Source: Pseudomicrostroma phylloplanum (taxonomy: Eukaryota > Basidiomycota > Exobasidiomycetes > Microstromatales). From it: a DNA stretch of 64,000 nt. Of the stretch, positions 45,410-60,314 are shown in pieces. The stretch lies in NCBI GenBank assembly GCA_039545275.1, contig BCHS01000011.1, positions 186,001-250,000 on the forward strand, given 5' to 3'. Position 1 is the first letter of the stretch. Each line of letters starts with the position of its first letter. The position numbers and the translations under genes were made by a program. A model generated the notes under the pieces. It made no database searches, was not told the origin of the DNA, and saw only the letters and a list, made by a program, of their open reading frames with translations.

Positions 45410-47171
45410 GAGCACCGTGGCGTCCTTGTGAGTGCTGCTGCTCAATAAAGCTACAGCCTGAGCACATGACTTCGAGATTTGACGGTAGCTACATCCCGCC
45501 GCTCCGTCAGGGCTGGACACTGTCCATGGAGGCGTTCGTCGACTTGACGGCTGCATATGTGGCAGACTGGGTGTTGTGATGCTCAAGGACCGTCGTCGGC
45601 TCGTACCAGCAGAGAGGGCATTCATCCGACTCCTCGTAAGCTCGTCGAAAGTAATGATAGACTTCTTTCTCTCGCCCAGTCTTGAAGTCGAAAGTCATAG
45701 GTCCTACTTTACGCCCACCACTGGCTTTTTTGGCCTCTCTAGTCAGAGTATCTCGGATGCGCAAGCGGAAGAAGCATCTTTCGGTATACCTTGCTCCTGC
45801 TGGCGTCTTGGGGCTGTAGATGGATGCACCGTTCTCATCGATTAGAGTCCTGCGGGCCGCGGCTGAGAGCTGTTCGACAGTCGCTCCTAGACATCGTCGC
45901 TCAGCGTCTGTCAGGACCTAGGCAGCAGATATCTGCCAAATGAACCTGACGGGCAGACGAGCTGCTCTTGTCAGCATTTCGGCCAGATCCTCCTTGCAGA
46001 ATGCAGTGTATAGGGAATAGTGACCGCACACGGACGTGTCGTCTGCCTGGTGGAGTATAGCTGCGAGGTACTTGGCCGCTTGTAATTTGCTGTATTGGCT
46101 CTGTACTGCTGCTACGGCATCTTGAGCTTCTCTGCTGAGCACAGCGTGGGCGAATGCAGCGAAGGTCTGCAAAGCTGCAATGCGCTGCTCTCTTCGCTCA
46201 TCGGTGGTAGTTCGGACCGTGGAAGCGCTTGATGCGTATAGGAGCTCTGAGAATGGCTGGGGAAAGGCCACCCTGCGTTCTCGGAGCTGTGCGAGTGCGA
46301 GTACGAAGAGATGCAGATGCCTGCCAAGGTTGCTGCGCGCTTGTGCATCGACGGTCGCCAGATCAAGCGACTCAGCCCACCTGATGATCTCTGAGCACCA
46401 GTTTGCGGCTACCTCAGTGCGGTTGACACCTACGATCTGCTTGTGGAAGGCTAGGATCCAATCGTTCTTGAGCAGCCATGGTCGAAGGTCGGCGATCCAC
46501 CACTCGGCGGTCTTCTGGTCTGCTACGATGGAAGCCTTGATGGTGACGATTTGCAGGAAGGCCATCAGCTCCCGCCAGTTCTTCAGGAGCTCCGTCGACG
46601 GCAACATTGGACCTTCGCTCCTCATCTTCAGGTCCCAGATGTAGTTGCTTTTCCTGCAAAGATGAATCAGAAAGAGACAACATCGATGGCGTCAGTACAA
46701 GCGAAGGTGTGTACGAAGAGCACTCTGGCACTCACCAAGCAAACAAACTGAGCTCCGTCGGATTCCTGATGAGCGGTAGGTGGACTAGCATCGTGGTAGA
46801 GGCAGCGAGGTCCACTTCTGCACTCTGACGCAGCATCTCCAGCAAGTTCACCATACCTTCGTATTTGAAGGCCACGGTGTCGCGTGGGAGGCTTCCATCC
46901 CAGTCGTCGTTGTCGCTGTCCTTGCTTCTGTCGTTGAAGAGAGGTAGTGCTCCTGAAGACGATGCAGTAGCTGTAGTAGAGCTTGAAGCGACGTCAGAGT
47001 GTAGAAGGACAGCAGGGGTGGATGCACTTGCGAGCTAAGAAGTGCTGGCTGAAGTTGTTGCTTCGATGGTCGAGAGGTAGACTGGAGGCAGTGAGCATCC
47101 ACCTTGATGAGCAGCGTAGGTGACGACGACTTGGATGGTGGCTGCAGTCCAGCGATGAGGTAGGATCTCAT
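45324..47171 (-). pseudogene. Interrupted or mis-modelled gene of unknown family with Cys/His cluster
   Basis: Coding-like blocks share the minus strand. From 46854 (possibly from 47171 through an intron with weak donor GTGGAT) the frame runs through a canonical intron (GTGAGT donor at 46738, acceptor at 46650) into 46649-45918, encoding a helical Trp-rich segment (AEWWIADLRPWLLKNDW). A TAG at 45918-45920 interrupts, yet the same frame continues as LTDAERRCLGATVEQLSA to a Cys/His cluster (DECPLCWYEPTTVLEHHN). A TGA and a TAG are then crossed, by a possible 60-base intron, to MCSGCSFIEQQHSQG, ending ATKATFG at 45324. Alternatives are very short introns, readthrough or decay. No family is recognised. 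Confidence 0.45.
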
Positions 47172-48446
47172 TGAGGTGAGGCTCGATGCCTAGTGTCTAG
47201 TGCTTCGGTAGCTAGTGCGAGTCCGTTGATGTGAGGTCACAGTCAGAGTCAGCTCCTTGTTGACTTGCCTTTCGATACAGTATGCGAAGTACGACTTACA
47301 AGAGATGGCGTGTATGCGTTCGACTGATAGCTCGATAGTCTGAAGACCTGAGGTGACTTGTAGTAGCGTAGGTGTTGGCTGTATCGAGTGAGCTTGATGG
47401 ACTATCCCAGAGAGGTCCGAGTGGTAGATAGGGCAGCTGCAGTGCTGTGTTGACGCTCGGTCGTGTAAGGTAGGTATGCTAGCATGGCTAAGGCTAAGGT
47501 AGTGGATGTCGACTCGGAGAGCAGTGGAGAGGTCGAGTCGATCATGTATGCTGACGATAGGTAAGGTAGACCAGTGAGCTGATAGAGGATAGTGTCAGGA
47601 GGGATTTCAGCTATCGATAGGGTGTATGTGTGAAGGTATGCTGTGCGAAGAGATGCTGTGCGAAGGGCTGCTGTGTGAAGGGATGCTCTGAGGAGACGGT
47701 GGGGATGGCGAAGTGCTCAGCAGATTCCCTTATGTCTTCTCCAGCAGTCGATGCTCAGCACTCACCGTCACACTCAAAGGCTTGGCGTGCACAGAAGCCA
47801 GAGCAACCTTGACTAAGGCAGGCAGGCAGGCAAGGCAGGCTCCGGAGCAGAGGCGCACGGGGCGACTGAGCAGGCACGCACGCAGCTACGCCTCGTCGGC
47901 CGCATATTGGAGAGGGACTACGGGAGGTAAGTAGGGACACACTCCACGGACCTTGTAAGCCGCCGTCGGCGAGGCCTCCGAGCTGGGATGATCGGAAAAT
48001 CGCGGGTGTGATGGCCTCGGAGTTGTGTGGGCGTGGGAAGCAAAGAGAGTGGTGAGAAGTTGTGATACGGAAAACTATCGGCGCAACAGTTGAGCATGTG
48101 ATGTGCTGCGATCAGAGGTCGGAGGGTGGTCATCGCCGGAAGTCCACATCCGCGTTTCAGTACATCCGCTCGCAGGAACGAAGCAGCCGTTACTAGCTGC
48201 GCGCCGAGGCAGGGCACGGCCTGGTTGTTGGGAGTAGCATGTCACGCCTGAGCAAGCGCTGAGGACACGATGGAGCAACGGCAATGCAGACATACTGGCA
48301 GGGACGATGGCGTTCTGGTTCGACCAGCTTATGATACAGATCGTATTGCAAGAGATGGCGGGTGGTGGTGGTGTGATGACTGTTTGCCTGCGCACCACTT
48401 AGCGTGCTTTCCCCTTGCTCCCCTCGCCTCTTCCAGACTAGACACC
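47172..48446. other. Gene-empty region with imperfect short repeats
   Basis: 1.27 kb without a convincing frame. At 47630-47695 a GCTGTG(C/T)GAAG-type unit recurs about four times. Many AG-GTAG and GATAG words occur. It could be promoter DNA of the interrupted locus or remnant sequence. Confidence 0.5.
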
Positions 48447-49777
48447 TCACTTGTCCCCCATCAGCCGCTCTACCTCGCCTTCGCACCAATCCCAGAGATC
48501 GTCCTGTGCCTTTTTATCCTCGCTCTTCCTATCTGCCCTACCAAGCCTGCACCAAGGACCCACGTAGCTTCCGCTCAGTCCAACACGAAATGCCTCCTGA
48601 TCGGACAAGGTGCAGGCATAGAGCTGGTTCAGCGCACCAAAGGAAGGCGCATAGCCCACCAGGGGCCAGAGCACATAGTTTGTCAGCGCATTCTGTATGC
48701 GATCCGCCAGCTTGGGCTGTTCGGGGGAGAGGTGCCGCACGAGGTCGGTCTTGAGGATGCCCGGGTGCACAGAGGTGACAATCAGACGCCCGCCTGCTTC
48801 GCCGTCGTTGTCGTCGTGCCCTTCTCCTACAAAGTAGGTACGATGTAATTTGCCTGCTTGGAGGACGTTGCCCATCTTGCTGTTGCCATACTGCGTCAGT
48901 GACTTGAAGTTGCCAGGTAGCCACTTGCTCATTGCCTTTTCGCAAAAGGGATCTTCGGGCGAAAAGGCAGGAGATTTGCTCAGAGGACCCGACATGTGCG
49001 CCGCAGAGGAGGTCAGGCAGATCCGTGGGGTGAACGTGGGAGTCTTGGAGGCGAGGAGCGTGGGGAGGAGGAGCTTGATGAGGTAGTGGTGGCCGAGGAC
49101 ATTGGTTCCGAATTGCAGCTCGTGAGAATGAGAGGTCAGAGAGCCGTACTGGAGGGGGGGAGAGAGGGGTAGGGGATGTCAGCTGGGCTGTCCCAGTGAT
49201 CGTCACCATTGGGGCTGCCGCCTTCTCACTGGAGGAATCATGACCCCTGCCGAACAATAGAGCATGTGTAGCTTCGACTCGGCGCTAGAGAGGTGGAGTT
49301 GAAGCGCAGAGGTAGAATTAGCATGTCAGCGCCTTCAGCCTGCAGACGGCTCACGTTCCGTCGCACTCACTTGAGGTACTTCTCGGCAGCTTCCTTGACA
49401 CTGTGCAGATCCCCCAGATCCATCTGCGCAAAAGACAGCTGGCTCACGCCCTCCTCTCTCGGCTGATCCTGAAGTGTGAACCTAATGCCCTCTCTCTCAT
49501 TGAGGTTGCTGATAGCCTCCTGCCACTTGGCCTTGCTGCGTCCAAAGATCCACACGTCGGAGGAAGCTCTGAGGAGAGCAGCGACAGTCTCGATGCCGAT
49601 GCCATTGTAGCCGCCAGTGACGATGGCCTTGTTGCCTGCTAGGGACCCGGGCGGGAGTGCGGTGGAGGGGGACCAGTTCGGCTTGGCGGGGAAGGTATCG
49701 GCCCAGATGCTCAGATCTGGGTGGACAGTGGGAGGCGGAGCGTCCCGGTAGGTGAGTGAAGCATTGGAAGTGGTCAT
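48447..49777 (-). CDS. Short-chain dehydrogenase/reductase (retinol dehydrogenase-like)
   Basis: Three exons on the minus strand, 49777-49371, 49284-49230 and 49148-48447, 387 residues. Classical SDR features: the nucleotide-binding TGGYNGIGIET (TGxxxGxG, about residues 53-63), IFGRSKAKW, LYCSAGVM (NNAG-equivalent), catalytic LTSSAAHM (Ser) and YGNSK (YxxxK), then SVHPGILKTDL. It probably uses NADP(H) or NAD(H) on a hydrophobic alcohol or ketone; the substrate is unknown. A C-terminal extension of about 60 residues is Trp- and charge-rich. No signal peptide. Confidence 0.9.
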
Positions 49778-50190
49778 GCTGGAGCTACGAGGTGAGGTAA
49801 TGTGAGATTAGTCCACGAAGGTAGGCATCTCTGAGCAGCCAATTTGGTGCGCTCTGTGGCTGCGAAGGTCGGTATGGGCACCAAGTGGAGTCGCATGGCC
49901 AGACGGAAGTGGCGAGCGGGGCGTGGCTGAGAAATCCAAAGGTTGGCCGCCATTCTTGCTTCCTTCGACGATCCTATCTCCGGATATTCACGACGTCTCG
50001 TACGCATCGCCACTCTACAGTCTTTTACCCATACACTTCTTCTTGCTAAGCCAGAGACAGGTCACAGCTACACCCATATCGCAACACCCCTCGTCCTTGC
50101 CGAGGCCACTGTCCCGCCTTCACCCCTCCTCCTCTTCCCCACGGGCATAAGGCATTGGCCACCTCAACCTCCTTGTGAGACTGAATTGCC
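49778..50190. other. Divergent promoter (SDR / NAR1)
   Basis: Head-to-head spacer of 413 bases. CT-rich towards the NAR1 start; no gene. Confidence 0.5.
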
Positions 50191-52704
50191 ATGGCCTTCT
50201 CTGGAGCCCTCACCCTCACCGATCTCAACGACTACCTCGGCCCATCGCAAGCATGTATCAAGCCAGTAGAGGGCAAAGATGCACCCGACGCATCCTTCAT
50301 CCCGGAAGAGGACCCACACGCAGCCTCGACGCAGATTGCCGTCGAGTCATCGGGCGTGTATGAGACCAATGGAGGACCAGCGTCTGGCGGGGCAGCCTCA
50401 TCTACGTCTCAGTCTGCAGAGCAATCCAAGCCGAGGGCGAGGACGAAGCTGGAGGCGGCAGAAATCTCACTCAATGATTGTCTGGCCTGCAGCGGGTGTG
50501 TGACCAGTGCTGAGAGCGTGCTCATCGGCATGCAGAGCCTGGAAGAGATCAGGAGGGTGGTGGAAGAGAACATGGTGAGTGTGATGCGAAGACAATCAGC
50601 ATGAGCACGCTCAGCTATTTGCAGCAGCTCCTAACGACAATGTCATGCCTCATCGCCCCGCCAGTCCGCAAGTACGGATGAGCGCAAGCTTCTGGTGGCC
50701 TCCATCTCGCCACAATCTCTAGCGTCACTCTCAGCACGCTACTCGCTTCAGGATCCCTCTCTCCCATCAGCCTCGAACACGCCATCAACATACATTCCAC
50801 TGCAAATCGTGCTATCACGTATCACACACTTCCTCCGATCTCGCTTTGCATTCGATGTCGTGCTAGATACGACTTTCCCACGCCACCTGGCCCTGCAAGA
50901 GCATGCGCAGGAGTTCTTCCAACGGCGACAGCACACCAAGAACCACCCAGACGAGCTAGCGCAGCTTCCCATGCTCGCTAGTGCCTGCCCAGGCTGGGTG
51001 TGCTATGCTGAAAAGACGCATGGAGAGCTGCTATCCCTGGTAGGCAGGACGAAGAGCCCTCAGCAGGTCGCTGGAAGCCTGGTCAAGAAATGGTTGAGCG
51101 CTCGACTCCCAGCATCGGCTCAGGGAGGAGAGGGAGAAGCGAGCGGTCAGCGGGGTATCTACCACGTCACCATCATGCCATGCTATGACAAGAAGCTCGA
51201 GGCCTCCCGACCAGACTTCTACGATGAGCTGCTCGGTACCAGGGACGTAGACTGCGTCATCACCACTGGAGAGCTGGACCGTCTGATGCTCGAGGAAGGC
51301 TTTGACATCACTCAACAAGTCAAAGGCGAAGACTTTGCAATGGCACAGCAAGCGTCACAGCTTCTGCCTTCTCTGCTGCACGAGAACTCGCCCGGAAGCT
51401 CGTCGGGCGGCTACCTGTTCAGCCTCATGCAGGAGGTCTGGAGGGAGCACCTGTCTACCCATCCAGAGCTTGCAACAGACTCCTCTGTCCAGCCATACGT
51501 GGACTTCAAGATCATCCGCACCAGCGACTATACCGAGTACACCCTCCGCGCCCCTTCCTCCGGTTCTACCCGCGGAAGTATCCTCTTCAGAGGCGCACAC
51601 TGCTACGGGTTCCGCAATCTGCAGAACTTGGTCAGGAAGGTGCAGCGGCAAGTGGGTGTCAAGAGTCGCAAGAGCGGCGCGGCGGGCACCTTGACTGGGG
51701 CCGATACAAGCGAGGGTACTGGTCGGGCGGGTAGAGGGAGGGCAGGACGTGGGAGGGTGATGCGAGGTAGTGGTCTCCGAGGCAGAGGTGTGGCCCGTGG
51801 AGGGATGGTGCGCAGATCCCGCGACGGAGACGCTACAAATGGCTCAGCATCGCACGACGCATCAGCTTCTCCACACGCCATTGGCGGCGATGATTCTGAG
51901 ATGGCAGCGGTGGTCGTCGCTCCTTCACCGGAGGAGGAAGAGCAAGCTCACGGCTACGACTACATCGAGGTCATGGCCTGTCCCTCTGGCTGCGTCAACG
52001 GCGGTGGACAAATCCGACCTCCCACCTCGGACGAAGCAGGCAAGGCGATTGGCGTCTCGATGCTCACCTCGAGCGGAATCGTAGAGAGTACCGAAGCACA
52101 AGTCGATGCGCCTGCAAACGCTACTCCTGGTGCTGCGAGCAAGAGCGACAGTGCCGCCATCGGGGACGTGCTACGCCCGAGGCTCGACTCACTCGCAATG
52201 GACCTCGACCCGGAGGGCTACCCCCGTGCGCGGGAGCACCCCGCTCCCCCTTCCTCTTCGGCCTTTAGCGATGTCCGCTCTGCCTCTGGCTTCTCTACGC
52301 CCATCGAAGACACACCCACGGGGACAGGCGCCACCACTCCCCTCTCTACGGGCGACGGAGAGCCACCTATGACCTCTGGCTGGCAGGGGACGAGCAAGGA
52401 GTGGGTCAAGAGAGTCGAGGAGGCTTACTGGTCCACGTCAAACGCCGCCTCGTCTGCTCCCGTGAAGAAGACCGCTTATGCGGCAAACTCACGCAGTCGC
52501 ACACAGGCACTGCTGGCCGCTTCCACCACGGCTGGCGAGATGGACGAGGAGCGCAGGAGGCAAAGGGAAGAGCTAGACGGGCTCACACGCGAGGTGTTGA
52601 GCTTCCTGCGTGGTCAGGGCAAGGGAGAGGGAGGTCTGATGCGGACGGACTACCGCGCCGTCGAGGAGGAAGGGGCGGTAAATGGACTGGCTGTTCAGTG
52701 GTGA
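50191..52704 (+). CDS. NAR1: Cytosolic Fe-S cluster assembly factor NAR1
   Basis: Exons 50191-50574 and 50665-52704, 807 residues. NAR1 is the hydrogenase-like protein of the CIA machinery that passes Fe-S clusters to cytosolic and nuclear enzymes. N-terminal cluster ligands: C in ACIKPVEG, then LNDCLACSGC. H-cluster-like cysteines follow in ACPGWVCYAEKTHG, IMPCYDKKLEASR and MACPSGCVNGGGQ. It is much longer than yeast Nar1 (about 490) because of inserts: an RG-rich stretch (AGRGRAGRGRVMRGSGLRGR) at about residues 475-510, and a Ser/Pro/Ala region before the final helix. The RG insert sits between conserved blocks, so the fold should tolerate it. Confidence 0.93.
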
Positions 52705-52866
52705 GAGAGGTCGCACTCGGACCATTGTCGTTCAATCTGCGCAGAGTGTGATCTGTAGACGTTGCCAAATTGTACATTAGGAATTGCCGTCATTGTCACA
52801 AACGAGCAGATGTCGCGGCAGTGACCTAGGAAAAGAGGAGCTGTAGATATGAACAATGCCCCACGC

Positions 52867-55800
52867 TCATCTGCCCCTGCCCCTTCCTCTACCATTGCCT
52901 CCATACCCAGGGTACTGATTCGATGCACCGCCCGCGCCTCCTCGAGAAGGCGGTGGGGGGTAGTTGTAGTTCCCGTACCCTGCCGATCCGCCATGCTGTC
53001 CTCCCTGTCCTCCTCCATAGCCACCATACCCGCCGTACCCGCTCTGCGCCGCTCCATACCCGCCTCCGTGGCCATTGGCAGCAGATCCGTACCCTCCGTA
53101 GTGGTTGGCATTGGCAGCACCACCGGCACCTCCTGCACCGGCACCGTAGGAGCTCTGGCCATACCCGCCATAGCCGCCTCCGCCACCATAGGCCTGCGCA
53201 GCGCTTGGAGTCGAGGAGCCATAGCCGCCGTACCCGCCCGCAGTAGCACCGCCGTATGCGCCTGCATGAGCAGGTGGGGCGGCACTAGCTCCGTACCCGC
53301 CGTAGCCTCCATACGAGCTTGATCCGTAGCCGCCAGACTGAGGAGGCGGAGCAGCACCGTAGCCCGCAGAGCTGGCGCCGTACCCGCCGTAGCTAGACGT
53401 TGGAGGAGGATGAGTGGGATAGCCACCTCCACCACCTCCGTAGCCTCCTTGGCCACCACCGCCGCCGTAGGCACTCCCTCCGCCATCAAAGCGAGAGTGT
53501 GTTCCCACTGGCTGTGGCGGGTACTGGACAGGCCCGGCTCCGAGGCGCATAGCAGCAGGTCCGAAGTTTCCGCCGCCACCAGGAGTGTAGTGCGATCCCC
53601 CACCAGGGCCGCCGCCACCGCCATTGCTCATTCCACCTCTGCCACCGCCGTAGCCACCTCTACCACCACCGCCGAAGCCTCCGCCACGACCTCTGCCCCT
53701 GCCTCTTGAGTTCTCATGCCCACCTCGGCGCGTGAACTCGCGATCCTCCTCGGTGAGCGTCCTCTTTGGCGGTTGACTGCCCTTGAGGAGGACAGAGCGA
53801 TGAGGCTTCCTCTGCTCGGGGAAGTCGTACAGGACCGAGATGGAGCGGTTGACGACAATGTCGTTCAGGCCGACCGTGGTGAGGGGCGAGGCGAAGGATG
53901 AGCCTGGGATGCAAGTCGGATCTGGCCTGAGATAGCCTGAAAGACCGCCGGAGAGAGCAGTATCGAGCTCACGCTTGCCTCCGTCCTCATCGCCCTTCTT
54001 GCTCTTCTTGCTTCTGCGATACACCGAGCAGAGCTCTTCATAGAGCGGTGACTCGTCTGAAGCGAAAAAGGCATTGTCGCCGAATGCGTTTCTCCTGTGC
54101 TCTTCATCGCTTAGCTGAGAGTACGGCGTCTCTAGCGCAGTCAGCAGCCGAGTCTCGTCGATGAAGGGCAAGAGAGCTACACCTTGCCAAGCCATCTTCT
54201 TGCCGTTCATGTCAATCTCAAAGGACGATGGGTAAAAGTCGATGATGTCCGAGGTATCCGGGTCGGTCATCAGAGGATGGAAGGGGTCGGGCAAGTGAAT
54301 ACGCGAGTCGGCGGGCAGCACGCCCATCAATTGATCGTACGGCCTGAATGGCGTTCCTAAGTTGAACTTGATGTCCAGACGCTCCAGATCGGTAAAGTCT
54401 GCAGCAAACGGCGAAAAGTGGTACGGATAGTACCATGTCCAACTGGGACAGCCTTGGTAGTAGTATGCTAACACCCAGCAGAGACCTTCGACGTAATGTT
54501 TGACGACCTGCCTCCTGAAATCCTTGTCGGACAGCTCCACTCCGAACTTCTGGCGGTAGTAGCGCTCGTGGTAGCCGGGCTCAAAGAGACGAACAGTGTC
54601 TTCATAGCTGACTGTTCCGTCAGGATTGATGGTCCGAGACACATTGGTCGTCACGACTGGGTCGACAGTCTCGACTCCTTCGTCGTCTTCTTCCGGAGCA
54701 GCGACGTCATCATCCTCGCCACCACCCTCCTCGGCCTTAGGCTCAGACTCAGGCTCTACTGAGTCGCTCCTGCGCTTGATAACCCCAGTGGACTCGTCAT
54801 CGTCTATTGAATCTCTTCTCCGCTTCAGCGATGTTTTGCTTGTGTTGGCGCCGTTTGCGTCTGATCCCAGATTGTCCTTGTCGTCATCCTGCTGCATTTT
54901 GGAGCCATAAACATCGCTCTGTGACCCAGGGCTAGCTTTGCCGCCCTCCGGCTTGATGACGGGTTTGATGTCCCCCGTGAGATCGTCCTCAGCTTCCATG
55001 ATCTTCGCATCTTCCTCCTCTAGCATCCCTCTCTCTCCATCGGCTGGCACCTGTGCTTCGCTCTCAGCTTCCTCGGCTTTGACATTGATATTCTCCTCAC
55101 CATCCCCAATCTTCTCGAGCTCACTCTTCAGCTCTTTCCCACCTTTGCCGCTCTTCTTCGACTTTTTGCTCTTCTTCTGTGTCTGACCTGCCAGCTCCGC
55201 TTTCAACATCTCGGCAGAAGAGAGGTTTGCCAGTCGTATCGAGGCTTGAGCTTTCAGAATCTCGGCATCATTTCCCGAAGCAAGGGCTGCGAGCGCTCGT
55301 GCTCGGTGATCCACTGGCCCAGATGATTCGTTGCCATTCTTTGCTGGAGCCGCGGTGGGAGGAGCTGTGACTGCAGGCTTAGAGGGAAGCGCCATCGCTT
55401 GCAATCCGCTAGCTCCGTTGCTGGGCTCTGTCCTCTTTGCATTGTTGTTCAGCACTGGTGCCTGACTCATTGTGACTTCCACCATCCTCGTCTCCCCTTC
55501 CATTGGAGGAGGCGTCTCCCCACGAGCCTTCATCTCCGCCCTCTGCCGATGGACGTCCTCTGCCTTTCTCCGCTTGTTCCTGTCCTCTTGCCGCTCTTCC
55601 TGCTCTTGCCTCTTCCTGAAGATTTCTGCTTCTTGCGAGGCGATGCCATCCATGATCACTTGGACGTGCGACAATTCAGCTTGACCGTGCTTTGTGAGCC
55701 AAGAGCCCACCTTTGGCAGGTTCTGCTTCCAGATCTTGATCAGCATATCAATTGCCCCTTCTCTAATCTCCAGTGAGGGCAGATGAGGCAAGAAGTCATT

Positions 55801-56959
55801 TCCAACAAAGAAGATGAGAAAGACCCAATCGTCGATGGCTCGCTCAAGGTCAAAGGGGAATGTGATTCCCGGGACATTGAGCTCCACCTCGAGGTATTCC
55901 CTTAGCACAGAGACGTCCAGGAAGATGAATGGCTTCTTCTCCAGCTTCTTTCCTAATGACTGATTCCGCGCCTCGGGATCGCTAGCAGGGTCAAGGGGCT
56001 TCTTGTCATCTTCCTTGGGCTTGCCGATGCAATTGGCAGCGAAGTGGCCTTCCCTCCCACACCGGTTGCACGTCTTTGGCTTGTTGTCCTGCGCAAAGAC
56101 GTCTTCTCTGAGTACCTTGAAGTAAGGCTCATGTGTGGCGAGGGACAGCATGATCAGATCGGCATCCAGACCATAGATGACGTGCTTGGTATTGGGGTCA
56201 TGGTCTGGGTGGACTCGTTGCCGCCGAATGTGGTCCATGATCTTATGTTCACCCTCTCCCGGTACACTGGCGTCCGAAATGATGACCGAGAGTCCCTTCC
56301 ACCCTGGATCCTCGCTGAGCTTCTTTGCGACCCAATACCGGAGCGAGGCAGCCAGGAGGTCCATGAATGGCGTACCGGGAGTGATGGCATTCGAGTCCCA
56401 AGCCTTCTTCGAGTGAGCAGCCTCGTCCGTCACTGGCAAGCCCATAGACTTCCACTCTTCTAGCGCTGCTACTTTCTCCTCTTCCTTCTCCCTGGCCTCT
56501 TGGGCAGCTCGGAATCGACGCGAGCGTTGCTGGTTCATCTTGGCGCGGGGAGCGACTCCATCAATGGCCATCATCAAGAGCTTCCGCGGGCGTACCATGT
56601 TCACGACTCTCTCAGTGTAGGCGAATACTTCCAACATCATGTCCTCCTCAGTCTCAGGAGCCGGCTGCCATTTCATCAGGAGGGAGAGTTTCGTCAGCAA
56701 ATATTTCGTCCGAAGCCCTCCACTCTCTCGTCAGACTCACCTTGCCTTCCGGATGTGTACATGGATGGACAATACCATTCATATCCAAGTATAAGCAATC
56801 GAACTCCTCCCCATTCGGATTCCTACCGGACATGTCAATGGGCAGCTCGACCTCTGCGCCATCCTTGCCCGGAATGACCTTTGGGTCTTCCTCTTCCACA
56901 GACGTCACGATCTTGGGGTACTTCTTTGACAGCCATCTGAAGAGCGATGGGACACCCAT
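52867..56959 (-). CDS. RAT1: Nuclear 5'-3' exoribonuclease
   Basis: Two exons on the minus strand, 56959-56741 and 56664-52867, 1338 residues. RAT1/XRN2 degrades 5'-monophosphate RNA in the nucleus, processes rRNA and snoRNA and drives torpedo termination. Start [31 protein letters not shown], then PAPETEED confirm the junction. Catalytic acids lie in [31 protein letters not shown] and [14 protein letters not shown] knuckle ([14 protein letters not shown], about residue 274) marks XRN2 rather than XRN1. After a long acidic Lys/Glu insert comes the XRN2 region with [20 protein letters not shown]. The C-terminus is RG-rich, then about 230 residues of Tyr-Gly-Gly repeats, longer than usual. It converges with NAR1. 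Confidence 0.95.
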
Positions 56960-57533
56960 GGTGTGATATGATTAGAAGAGAAGGTCCGTGGAGAGATTCA
57001 GCTCTATAAATGTAGATGATGAGCGACTGAGCTACGCTGGCCTGCCAAGCGCGTTCCGGCTGAGGGACGAGAAGGAAGGTGGGCCCTAGTGTGGGCGATC
57101 GGAAGCGCAATAACAGCCGAGGAGCTCAGCAATGCAGAACAGAGAGCAGCAGATCAAGAAGCTCTAACGGGCGGGATATATGGATGTGGGTAATCGTCCT
57201 GGACTCAGGACGAAGAGGCGATGGTCAGACGGGAAGGGAGGAAGAAGTGGCCGAGGGATGAGGTCAGGCCTGGCCGGCATCGGAAGGACGGAACCTGGGG
57301 GACTTTTTCCTTCCGACGCTCAGCCAGACGCACGTGGCGCAGAGAACACGACGACGACGGGACGGAACAGACACGACGTGAACTCATGTCGGTATGATCA
57401 GGTGCTTGATTTCATTTACGATACGAGGCGGGATGCAGAGGCAAGGACGGAATAACGCAGCAATACAGTACAAGGTGAGCAAGTGACGATCATTTCCCTC
57501 TTCCCAAAGCGCGACTCGGCTGGACCCCCTTGC
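56960..57533. other. Intergenic: RAT1 promoter and MCM3 3' end
   Basis: 574 bases, no gene seen. Confidence 0.5.

Positions 57534-60314
<2,781 letters not shown>

Noticed and set aside
47630..47695. CRISPR-like short repeats
   Set aside because: Units are imperfect, adjacent and without spacers; the genome is eukaryotic.
52695..53624. Long minus-strand frame overlapping the RAT1 tail
   Set aside because: It is a shifted frame over Tyr-Gly-Gly repeat DNA and has no domain.
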